Assembly (NCBI GenBank): GCA_023846275.1
Contig: JAIUJO010000160.1
Location: 499,809-563,808, forward strand
Direction: 5' to 3'
Origin: Vanilla planifolia
Lineage: Eukaryota; Streptophyta; Magnoliopsida; Asparagales; Orchidaceae
Length of the DNA stretch: 64,000 bases
Shown: one piece after another, positions 53,101 through 64,000 of the stretch
Position numbering within the stretch: position 1 is the first letter of the stretch
How the letters are laid out: the number at the start of each line of letters is the position of its first letter
Made by a program: the position numbers and the translations under genes
Notes under the pieces: model-generated
Told to the model about the DNA's origin: nothing
Database searches by the model: none
The model's input: the letters and a program-made list of their open reading frames with translations, nothing else

Positions 53101-55830
53101 TTGATCATTATGTGAGGTGAAAATAAAAATAAAACACAAATCATAAATCAGTCCTAGAAAAAAAAATATCAAATTTTAAAAGATAATCAATTAGTTGAAA
53201 AGTGCTTGTCGAGATGAGTGATGTATGTTTCAACTTTATTAAATCTCATATAGAATTATTGTGAATAACCATATTAAATAAGCATTAATAACTATTAGAT
53301 AATATTTTAATAATAACAAATTAATTATTAATGCTAAAATGACAAAGGGTAGGTATTTAATGTAACAAAATAATGGTAAAAATTTTAAATAAATAAAAGA
53401 AATGTAAGAAATATTAGATTCCAAAATTTAACAGAGATTTAGCATAACTTCCTTTTATATCAAATGAGGTGCAAATAGAAATGCCTCCTATTCCATAATA
53501 AAACCTTATAAAAGTATATTTTAATAAATCTAAAAATAAATATTTCATTGGGAAGAGCATGTTGAAAAGAGTCTAACAACTTTTGTTTCATCATTATATG
53601 ACCTCATTTGGAATTACTGAGAAATATCCAAATAAATATGTGTAATAATAAAAACTTATTATTTTAATATTAAGTAAAAATATAATAATCATAAAATGAG
53701 ATTAATTGTGTTGGAAAGTTGCATTCTAAGTTAGATCATTAATTGTAACCGCATCAATCATTAAATGATGAACAAATTGAAATGTCTCATAATGTATAAA
53801 AAGCCAAAGAAAATAAAAATTTAAAAATAAAAAACTTCATTAAATATTGCTTGCTAAAGTAAGTCCAACAATGCTTGTTTGACCTCTATAAGGAATGTTT
53901 TGAAATTACAATGAAATCTATGATTAAATAAGAAAAAAATATTCTGAAATATTATTTTAATATTAATTATATATTATAGTTTTAGTAAGTTAAATTAAAA
54001 TAATATAATACAACAAAATTGAAGTAATTTTAGAGAGGTATGATAGAAGACATAGAGTCACATAGTAACATAACTAAACCAAAGAAAACAATTTTAAAGA
54101 GTCAAATAAATTATGTGGAAAAGTTCTATACTAAGATACTAAGGAGAATTGTGTAACATCCTTGACCATGAAATGAGATATGATTTAAATTGAGATTAAT
54201 TAAAGCAATGCTATATATCAAAATAAACGTTCTGTAAATGCCACATGAAGGAGTATTTTAGTTTCTTGGCATTATAACCCTAAGCAAGCAAAAACATTCA
54301 AGAAATAAGATAAATATTATAAGAATATTGTATTCCAGTATACTGAGAAGCTCAAGGGTAATGTCATCGATCATGAAATCTTGTGTAAATTAAAATATCT
54401 CATAATGTTTGTTCAAATTTTTGGGAAAAAAATTAAAGAAACAATAAGAATATTGATAAACATCATCTCGATGAGTGTAATGTTGTATACTTTGTTTTAG
54501 TCTAGCAACATTTAGAGATATTGGAAATTACAATGCAAAAAGTGCAAATAATAAAAAAATATTATTTCATCATTTAAGTAAATAATTATTAAATTAAAAA
54601 TGAGAAAATTTGATATAATGCAATATAACCAAATCATAGTGAGGTAAATATAAAATAAGATAGAATTTTAACTAATATAGTATTATAGATAAATGCAAGT
54701 AAAAAAATTGGAGATAAATTGTGGATGAAAGTTACATTCTAAGATACCAAATAGTTTAACTATACCAAACTTGATCATCTTTTTGGGTATTAATCACAAT
54801 ATCATTAATAGCCTACGGAATTGTAAGAAATAAAAATATTTTGAAATATCAAAATTAATATTTAATTGAGTATAAATAGGAAAGATGAGTTGAGTGGACT
54901 TTTTTCATCTTCATCAAACTTTGTTTTTGCTTACTACTAAGTGCCAAAAAAATTAGCACAAATATTAATAAAATTATTTTTTAATTTAAGGAAAGAAATA
55001 TATTAAACCAAAATTAAGATAAATTGAAACAACATAACACACTGAATTCAAAATGGCTTAAATGTTTCATGAGAGGAGGTTTACTATTACATAGTCATTA
55101 AACATAATCAAAACAAAAAATGTAAAGAAACAAGTTAAATTATACTAAAAGCCTTGATAATAAAATATTTCAAAATATAAAAGTTAATGTTTAATTGGAT
55201 AGTGCTTCTCAAGATGCATGCCAAAAAAACTAATAAGTGTCGATGCTTTTTTTTACTACTAAAATGTGATAAATTGGAGCAAAGTACAAAAACTGAATTA
55301 ATGTAATTGGCACACATGATGAGATTTAGAAATGCATAGTAATATAACTAAATCGAAATAAAATCATTAAAATATTCAGATAATTTTTTTTGGAAAGTTT
55401 CATTATGAGATATTAAGGAGAACGTATATGACATTCTTAATTATCAAATGAGTTAAGATTTGTAATGTCTCAAAAAGCATGCAATGTGGTTGAGTTCATT
55501 GGGACTAATTAAGGGAAATTTATTTCCTCTTAATCAAATTTAATATAAAATTATCTTGAAATAATAATTCAAATATGAAAAATTAATTATTTAAATATTT
55601 AGTGAATATATAATAAAAATAAAATGAGATGGAATGAAGTAATTTCATATAACTAATTCAAAACAATATAAAAGTCATACAAGAGTAAAACTAGTATTTC
55701 AGAAAAAAATAATGAAATCAAAGAAAAACTTGAAACATTGAGATAAATTAAATAGGAAACTCATGTTCTAAAACACTAAGAAGATCTAAGGAAAAATATT
55801 AAATAGTCAAATAAGTTATTAAATTAATAA
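44101..55830 (+). repeat. ~415-bp satellite array, plus orientation (segment 4, about 28 monomers)
   Basis: Plus-oriented monomers with the standard landmarks run to about 55,825, where the last unit is cut after caaataagttattaaatt. An AT run at 50,303-50,326 marks another expansion of the native AT seed. Several monomers between 48.5 and 49.1 kb and between 53 and 54 kb are shortened. Short open frames on either strand (60-75 codons) show no conservation between monomers. Confidence 0.9.
52094..52130 (+). repeat. Best-preserved example of the monomer's inverted repeat
   Basis: atcaagatg (52,094-52,102) and catcttgat (52,122-52,130) are perfect complements separated by 19 nt. The same dyad, with different bases, is recognisable in many other monomers, e.g. 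near 9,508, 22,960 and 46,818. It lies between the aatatttaattt and tggaattacta landmarks. Confidence 0.75.
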
Positions 55831-58130
55831 ATATATAATAGTTTTTATTTTATTAAACCTTTATCAAATATATTAATTGTTCTTATTTTATTATTTGTAA
55901 TTATTACATCATTGCAAAGAATAAAAAATTGATCTTTTAATTACAAACAAAATTTTATGATTAATGACAGTCATTACTATTATTCTATTAAAAAATATTA
56001 TTTAACAGAAATAATTATTATTTAATTTATTATTCTTTTTTGAATTACTATAATAATGAATATTATTAATTATGTGTTTTTGTTATACTTTAATTTAAGA
56101 TATAAAAATGTTAACAATTGTTAATTTTTTTAAAAGAATATTAGCTATTATATATATATTTTTTATTATTACTAATTAATGGAGAATGTTATCTTCTATC
56201 ATTATTATAATGGTAATTACGATAGTAATAATAATAATTATTATTATTATTGTATAATTATTGTATTCATATTAAATTTATAGAATTTATTTGATAGAAT
56301 ATTTAATTTCCTTATAATAAATTTGTTATCGATAATTTAGAACCAGATTAAATTTGTTATCAAACTTTGTATTTTTCATCAATGTTTCCATCTCTTTATC
56401 TTACTTCTTTACTATAATATTGATAATCATTTTTGGACATTAAATATTTATAGCTTGATTAACATACTAAAACTATTGTTATTAACTAATTATGCGAATT
56501 CTTACAATTTATAGCACTTATTACTTATAATCATCAAAAGATACACACTTATTTGTTTGTTAATAACAAAATAATTATAAATATTTAAATCTCTCAAGAT
56601 TAATTTAAAGATAGTTTTAATTATTAAGGTTTTAGAAAATTTGTATAATTTCAATATTATTAGTTTATTAAAAATAATTTTATTTAAACTGAATAAATTT
56701 TAAGATAATTTCTATTTGTACAATATAATTTTTTTAATTAAATTAACTAATAAATAATATATAACATTGAAAAGTGTTGTTAGTATTAATGAAACTCCTA
56801 GTTGTATTTCTTTAGTAATTATAATCTTTTATATTATTAGACATGGAAATCAAAATTTGTTATTTTTTTCATAGTGTGATGAAAAAAATATTTATGATAT
56901 TTTTTTATGATAATTAATATAAATTATTCATGGTGTTTATTAAAATAATAAAAATGATTATTAATGTAGTTATAACTATAATCCTTTGACTGTGTTAATT
57001 TATAATAAGACACCTGAAGCTTGTTATTATTGTTATGGTTTTAGTTCTCATAAAAATAATTATCGAAAGAAAGATAATAACAATTTAGAGTACGTTGGCA
57101 ATTATATAAATTTTTAGCAAAATTTTTTTTATTACTATAATAATAAAATTGTGAATAAATACTCTTACCACCATTTTTATTAATTACATAAAATTTGAAT
57201 TATCTATGATATTCACAATAAATGTTTAAAAAATAAGAATTACTTTTATAATATAATTTTTCATTATTATAATTATATTAACATTCAGTTCTTAAAACAT
57301 ATCATATGTTAATATTTATCCATTATGAAAAAATAAGTTTTTTATGCTATATTTCTTGTTATTACATAATGCGTTACACACGTTAATGACACATTTTAAA
57401 AATTTTAGAAAATAAATTTTAAAAAATAAGAGTAATTGCAAAAAATATTATTTTTCTCGTAATAGTTATTATTACACGACAATATTATCGTGGTCAAACT
57501 TAGTGACTTTAAAACAAAAATAACCTTTAAGAACCTTTAAATCTAAACATGCTTAAAATAATTATTAAAATCATTTTCTTTATTCACAATGATAACAAAC
57601 CTAGAAGAGTGTTTTATTGTTAAATAATGATAATTACGATTAAATATTAATTATGACCATTAAAAATAGTAATAATATTTTTTATTAAAAAATTATAATA
57701 TTATTTTATTTATAATTAACTATCAAGTAATTATTATTTTTTCTTTCATATTATTAATTTATAATTCTAGATAAAAAATACTTTAAAATATTACAAAAGT
57801 TTACTTTTTATTAATTTTAAAATAGTACTAATGAATTTATAATTTTGTAATATTTATTAATTATAAATTACATAACAAATTTAATTTGTAATAAATTTGT
57901 ATGTTTTGTTCATTCGAAAATTAATATTTTTCATAAAATATCGAGTGTATTACAGATTCTTTTTTTCTTCTTTATGAAATTATTCAATATATTTAATGTA
58001 TTTTCTTATCTCATTTTGACCTAATTATTTATAGTTTTTGTTATTATGTTTCTTTATTTAATAATCAAAATTTTTTATTTCTTCTCTTATTTATTCTTAT
58101 TATTTTTTATCTCTTGTTTCTCAAAAAGGA
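55831..58130. repeat. Very A+T-rich block, first copy of the ~5.7 kb macro-unit
   Basis: Dominated by A and T with taa/att words and no satellite landmarks. It aligns by eye with 61,450-63,960. Anchors are: catctctttatcttacttc near 56,388 with catctctttattctacttt near 62,079; gcttgttattattgttatgg near 57,019 with ccttgctattattgttatg near 62,714; acatgcttaaaat near 57,547 with acatgcttaaaat near 63,289; and ttattatgtttctttattta near 58,040 with aattatgtctctttattta near 63,837. No gene. Confidence 0.7.
56226..56249. repeat. Perfect 24-bp palindrome of TAA/TTA triplets
   Basis: taataataataa is followed directly by ttattattatta with no spacer. A run like this can arise by triplet slippage and can extrude as a hairpin. 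No function is inferred. Confidence 0.85.
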
Positions 58131-59865
58131 AAAAATTGAGAATGTGTTAGCAAATCAATTAACCTGGAAGTGCTTAAAAAAGGAGGAAGAAGGAATCAAA
58201 GAAGTGTGATTGAAAAGTGATAGATAAATGTGGGTAGAGACTAAAACAAAGGCAACATAAAAAAGTTGTGGAGGGAATGAGAGAAAGAAATAGAAGAGAA
58301 TCTTATAAAGGGAGTTTGACTAGATGACTTGGAAGTGAAGGAATGAGAGAGACAAAGATAAAAATGAAAGACAAAAGTGAGACAAGGAGAGCAATGGAGA
58401 GGTAGATGAAGAAAGATATTCTCACTTAAATGGAGAGAAAAGGAAGAGTGTGAGGTAGAGAGCATCAATAAAGAGAGAAAGAAGGCTTTGAGAATAAATA
58501 TGGTTAAAGCATAGATAGAGAAAAAGATACAAAAAAATTAAGAGGCCATGAATGAAAAGTGAGAGAGAGTTTAAGAATGACTATTTTAGAGAAAAGAAGA
58601 AAGAAAGTAGAGAGGGACAGAAGTGGTAGGTGGAGACAAAGCGAGAAATGAGAAAAAACTTAAGGAGAAAGATAGAGAATAGAAAATTAAAATTGAGAAA
58701 TGAGAGAAAAAGGATAGATTTTGATGATATAGCTATAAAAAATAGAGAGAATGTGAAAGGTCAAGAAAATATAAAATATACAATATTCATAAATATAAAA
58801 GTTTGAATGTGAAGAGAATAAAGAGATGATAAGAGTGCATGCAAGTGTGACAAAAGATAGGGGAGTGATGGTGTAAAATGTAAGGTGATAGATAAATCAA
58901 AAAGGAATAGTCAAATACTCTAAAACATTGATAGATATGTTTAACAAAAGGGTGTGTCAATGAGTAGAAGTGATAGATGAGAAAACAATAGAAGAGGTAG
59001 AGAGAAAGAAATAAAATGAGTGGAGAAGAAAAGAGAGAAAGCAAAGGAAAGGAGATATTTTAGAGTAGGTTAGAGAGCGAAGAGAAAAAAATAAATGGCT
59101 AAGAGACACATAAGTGAAGCAATGAAATAAAAGAAGAGAGAGGTTGATGATAAAGTCATAAAAAGATAAAGTAAGAGAGAGATTCATAGTTGGAGAGATG
59201 GCTAGAGATGTAAAGATAGACGAGTATATGTTGAAAGTACAAGTAAACATTATATTGAGATAATGGGGAGAAATAAATTGAGTGAGTAGAGCAGGTTTGA
59301 GGAGACAGAGATAATAAGTTGATGAAGATGAGAGATGGATTAATGACAAGAGAGAAATAGAGAATACTAAATTGGTAGTGTGGTAAAAATAGTGATTGTG
59401 ATAGAAAAGAGACTTATATGAACAAAGGGAGTACAAGAGTGAGGAAAACATTATGGATGATTGAATAATGAGAAGAGGAAAGTTTGAGAAATGAGGAGAT
59501 AGAAGAGAGTCATAAGAAGTGTGAGAAATCATCATAATAAAATAAAAAATGATAAAGAAAAGATAAATGGTGGTAGGGAGAAAAAGATCAAAGGAAAGGG
59601 CGAGAAGTAATTAAGATGGGAAGAGTTAGAAACAAGTGATAGAATTGAGTGAAACATAGTAGAGCAAGAAAGATTTAATGAATGAGGTCAAAGTTTAGGT
59701 GAGCAAGTGCAGATGAGAAGGAGGTGAGAAAGATATTGAAAATTCATAAAGAGAAAGGAAGACAAAAGCAATGAATTCATTTAATATGGGGACAAAAGTA
59801 CGTGAAGAGACATAAATAGAAAAAGATTGACAAAGTGCAAGATATAGTATAAGAGACTAAGAAAT
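58131..59865. repeat. 1.7-kb purine-rich (G+A) block
   Basis: The plus strand is rich in gagaga, agaaag, atagag and gatgag words. One 60-base line I counted (58,381-58,440) is 75% purine, with 18 G against 5 C. The minus strand is therefore polypyrimidine. This explains the only long open frames in the window, on the minus strand at 58,957-59,535 (192 codons), 58,787-59,044 and 58,241-58,468. They are extremely rich in S, L, F, Y and H and have no domain. There is no clear short period; it reads as a degenerate G+A-rich tract. It sits between two A+T-rich blocks. Confidence 0.85.
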
Positions 59866-60895
59866 TTTCATAGATACATTATCTCATTAGAATAAACAAA
59901 ATAAATTTTTATTTTTATTGAAAGTTAAATTCATTGAGATATGTTTTATTAATATTTGATATTATAATGTCTATTTTTATAACAAATATTAAGATTTAAA
60001 CTATTTCTTTGGATCTTGAGTGTTTACCAAACATTCAAACGAATAATTCTTAATTATGATATTGAAAATAAAGAATATTTAGTTGTTATTAATAATTTAA
60101 ACATAATAGTAAATAAGTAGTCCTTTGTGTAATTATTGATGAAAAGTATTAGGAATTACCCTTCCTCTAATTTTAGTATAAATATACTTTTCACAATTCC
60201 ATCACAATTCTATTCTTCATAAAAGCTAAATTTAAAATTATTAACAAAAAAACGATTATTATTATTTGATTTCATAAAATTATAATAAAAATTCATTATT
60301 GGAAGAAAAATAAACAATCGCTATGAGTGTAATGATTATATTTTTTTGAGACAAGCACTCAAATTTATTCCTATAATTATGATAACTAGTTGTTAAGAAG
60401 AATTTTTTAATTATAATCCCACATAAATTTTCACATTAATCTTCTGGTTAATTTGATTTTTAAATACATTAAATATGTGATATAGTTTTTTTGATAATTC
60501 ATTTACTAACAGTATAACAAACATTTTCTTTAAATATTGATTATTTTAAGGTTTCTAAATATTATTATGATAATGTTGAAAAAAAATTTACTTAATTTCG
60601 AAAATTTATTTGTTACAATGAATTCTTATTAAATTTATTCTAAAGAATTTTTTTAAAATATGACTTATTTTTTATCACTAAGATATTTTTATATGAATTA
60701 TTAATAAGATGAAAGACTTAATCATAATTATTAAAATAAAATGTGATTTAAAATAAAACTAAAATTTAAACATTTTCTTTCCACAAAAACCTCTTAAGAA
60801 TAATGTTCTAAAATTAGCATTATCAAAAAAATAAATTTTAATTTTAATAAAAAAATGCTAGCAAAAAATATTCTTAAAATAAGCAATATGCCTTT
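59866..60895. other. A+T-rich spacer between two purine-rich blocks
   Basis: Strongly A+T-rich, with symmetrical strand composition, in contrast to its neighbours. No gene, no satellite monomer, and no clear match to the other A+T blocks beyond composition. Confidence 0.5.
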
Positions 60896-61430
60896 TGAAA
60901 TAGGATAAAAAGAGAACGTAAGGGTGATAGACAGCAAAAGACAATAGCAATGAGTTTAGCTTACAAGAAGAGATGAAAAGAGAGATAGAGAACAAATGGA
61001 TATAGATTAAACGAAGATATAGAAAAGGGATAGACTATATGTGAAGAGTTTAATAATGAATGGGGAATATAGTAAAGAATGGCATTGAGGTAGATAAAAT
61101 ATTCAAATAAATAAAGGCAATTAGAAAAACAAATAAAGAGATAAAAAGCAATAGAAAGAGTAAGAGTCTAAATATAACGAAAAAGGGGAACACACATACA
61201 CATACATATAAGAGCAATAAAGGAGTGTTAGGAGACTGAAATAGAGAGATGAAGAGTAAGAAAACAAATAAAAGTTTTTTTATAGAGATATTGATAGGCA
61301 GAGTCTATAAAACCTTCTAGTGAGAGACAAAGAGCAAGAGCATTATAAACAAATATTAAAGGACATGGATACCAAAAAGACAAAGGAAGAATAGGTTCAA
61401 TAAATTAAAAACAAGATAAATAATCTAATA
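60896..61430. repeat. Second, shorter purine-rich block
   Basis: About 0.5 kb of text rich in aagaga, gatagag and aaaag words on the plus strand, with lower G than the 58 kb block. A short CA/TA-rich run (acacacatacacatacatat) lies near 61,192-61,211. No open frame of note. Confidence 0.75.
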
Positions 61431-63960
61431 CAAAAATATAATTACAAGAAAAAAATATTAAGAAAACATTTTGCTACAATATTTGTTATTGCAATATTAA
61501 AAATATTAATTTCTAAGGAATAAGAATTATAACAATATTTGTTTATAATTAACACTATTATTAATTATAGATATGATTCTTTAAAATATTTTTTATTAGT
61601 TATTAAAAAACTATTATTATCATTCCTAATATTGTAACTCACATCATTTCAAATTCAACTGACAATTTGGAACCATATTATAAATAATTTCTTTTATTTT
61701 TTTAGTATAGTATTAAATTAATTGAATTAAAATCATTAATTTTTAATTATTATAACAAATTTGTGATGGAAAGAATTATATTTATATTCCTACAAAATGC
61801 AACACTAAAAATAAATACAAATATAATATTTTTTATATGCTCAAAGTAATTCTAATTATTATTCGTTTTAACTATCATAATTAATTCTTTAAAATAATAA
61901 CTTAATTAAAATTATGAACAATTATTCTTGTGACACATCTTAACACTCAAAGTTGTTACTAAAAAATTTTGCTAAGTTATTTATGATAGTTAAATTAATA
62001 ATGCCTTGTTTTATTTAAGTTAAAAATTTCTCAAAGATACCAATTATTCTAGTGTTATTATTTATAATCATTGTTCAGCATCTCTTTATTCTACTTTACT
62101 AAAAAAATGAGTAATCCTTAGATAACGTATTTCATAATTATAATAGGATTCATGTTCTAAAATTATAGTTATTTTTTAAATAGAGCAATTCTAGTATCTA
62201 ATTATACATATTATTTATAAGGATCATAACAAAAAAAATTTAACTGATTATTAATAATAGAATAATATTAAATATTTAAATATTACAAAATTTTTTGCAA
62301 ATAATTTTATTTTGTTAAACTATTAGAATATGAAATTTATATAATGGTAATATCACAATTGGTTAAATAGTAATTTTTTTAAAAAAATTAAATTTAATAT
62401 AATCATCCTTTATAGACTATATTTTTCTTAATTATATGAACTAACCAACAATATATAACTACGAAACCTGCTACTGATATTAATAATTAACTTCTAACTT
62501 TAGTTCAATAGTAGTAAAAGATTTTTATATTACTAAAATAGTAATTAATTTTTAGTTGATATTTTGAATAGTGAGAAAAACACATAGCTATTAATAATTT
62601 TTTATGACAATTATTAAGAATGATTCATGGTATTAGCTAAATTGAAAACATTATAATCCATGTTGATTAGTTATAAACTTATTATAAGATTTATTTATGA
62701 TAAACTAGATGAGGCCTTGCTATTATTGTTATGTTTTAGTTGCATTAAAAACAATTATAAGAAGAAATATTAATAATAGTTGACAATATCCTAGTAATTA
62801 TTTAAATTAAGAGGAAATTTTTATTTATAATTTTAATACGTAAATTATGATTAATTAATCTCACTACCAATTATCTTAATTACATAAATATTTAATTAAT
62901 TATCATATCTAATATTTCATAACTAAACTAAAAAAATGTTGTTATTTCTTTTATTTTTAATAAATATTTATCAAAAAAGTATTTGTTTTATAGTATTGTT
63001 TTTATTATCATAATTATATTAATAGTTACTTCTATAAAATTATATGGTATTATTAGTTATCCGATGTGAAAAACTCATTTTTAAATGCTCTATAAGTAGT
63101 TATTACATATTTGTTCGAACAAATTTATAGCATATTTTAAAAATATTAGAAAGTAATATTTTAAGAGGAGTAATTATGAAAATTAATTGTAATCTTGCTA
63201 TTTAAATTTATTATAATAAAATAATATTATGCTGATTAATTTTACTAACTATTAAATAAAAATAACCATTCAGAACCATAAAATGATGACATGCTTAAAA
63301 TTTCTTTAAAAAATATTTTCGCCATTAACAATAATAATGACCCAAGAAGAATGTTAATATTGTTACATAAAAATAATTGATATAAAATTTTATTCATAAC
63401 ACTGAACAATGGTAATCAAAACTTTATTGTATAATTTTGAAGTTTGTCATAGCTATATTCAATTGTCAAGTAATTATTATTTTACTTTTTATCTTTCATA
63501 TTATAATTTTTTTATTGTAAATAAAATATATTATTAATATTATATGAAGAATAAAAAAACACATAACTGTGAAAATAATTAAAATTTTTATAAAAACTTT
63601 TTTATTAGTAATATTTAATATAATTATAATGCATAAATTATTTTCTTATATTTATTAATTATCAATTACATAATAACATTTTTTTTAGTTAATTTGTAAT
63701 TTTTTCCTTTCCAAAATTAATATTTTCCATATATTTTTTTAGTGTTTTTGTAGATTCTTTCTTTTTCTTCTTAACAAAATTTGTTATGATATTTATAACA
63801 ACATATCTTATTTAACTTAATTATTTTTGGTATTTGTAATTATGTCTCTTTATTTACTCTTTCTACTTTTTGATTCATTTAATACTTTTAATTAATATTT
63901 TTTTATAACCTCTTTTTTTTATAATAAAACGTTGATAAAATCAAGGAAGTTCTTGGAAAT
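61431..63960. repeat. Very A+T-rich block, second copy of the ~5.7 kb macro-unit
   Basis: Collinear with 55,831-58,130 at a shift that grows from about 5.69 kb to about 5.80 kb, as expected for diverged tandem copies with indels (anchors given for the first copy). It ends in T-rich text near 63,890-63,925, just as the first copy ends near 58,080-58,120. No gene. Confidence 0.7.
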
Positions 63961-64000
63961 TTGTTTTTTAGAATGTGGTTAAAAAAGAGACAGGGAGACG
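63961..64000. repeat. Start of a third purine-rich block, cut by the window edge
   Basis: The last bases (gttaaaaaagagacagggag) switch to purine-rich text directly after the A+T block. This is the same order as at 58,130, so the next macro-unit probably begins its G+A block here. Only about 40 bp are visible. Confidence 0.45.

Noticed and set aside
58241-59044. Two further minus-strand frames (75 and 85 codons) beside it
   Set aside because: Same compositional artefact of the purine-rich block.
58957-59535. 192-codon open frame on the minus strand, the longest in the window
   Set aside because: It is the polypyrimidine strand of the G+A-rich block, almost all S, L, F, Y, H, I and T, with no domain. 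Stop codons are rare simply because the strand lacks purines.
55831-64000. Organelle (mitochondrial or plastid) DNA or an A+T-rich protist genome
   Set aside because: No organellar genes, tRNAs or rRNAs, and no long frames in any reading. The satellite and copia fossils fit nuclear heterochromatin better.

Overview
This window looks like eukaryotic, probably plant, gene-free heterochromatin. By eye it is about three quarters or more A+T and poor in CpG. I find no convincing host gene, no tRNA or rRNA, and no CRISPR array. Every long open frame is better explained as base composition or as chance frames inside repeats. The plant assignment is inference: it rests on Ty1/copia-type pol fossils and on CpG sites that appear to have decayed to TpG or CpA, as expected of long-methylated DNA. 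I cannot name the species.

Layout. (1) 1-2,130: A+T-rich flank without satellite, possibly old LTR-type sequence. (2) 2,130-12,600: a degenerate tandem satellite with a monomer of about 410-420 bp, mostly in plus orientation, with inverted pieces at about 8,246-8,775 and 12,341-12,600. (3) 12,600-17,860: a 5.3 kb interruption that is less A+T-rich. It holds fossils of Ty1/copia pol on both strands and unrecognised old sequence, and ends in a purine-rich stretch and a perfect 11-bp-arm hairpin. (4) 17,862-55,830: the same satellite resumes, plus orientation to about 35,700, minus to 37,895, plus to 39,590, minus to 44,100, then plus to the end. (5) 55,830-64,000: a different architecture of very A+T-rich blocks alternating with strongly strand-asymmetric purine (G+A)-rich blocks. 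Two diverged copies of a 5.7-5.8 kb macro-unit can be recognised here.

The most notable structure is the higher-order organisation of the old satellite. A 3.88 kb block that includes a strand switch is tandemly duplicated (34,020-37,895 and 37,896-41,790). A multi-monomer unit ending in the same strand switch is repeated at 3,450-8,770 and 8,800-12,600. Private variants, truncated monomers and strand-switch junctions are shared between copies, so the inversions came before the amplifications. The monomer carries an inverted repeat (ATCGAGATG, 19-nt loop, CATCTCGAT), an A+T palindrome where some strand switches occur, and a short AT run that has expanded into microsatellites several times. All lengths and similarities were judged by reading, without alignment software.
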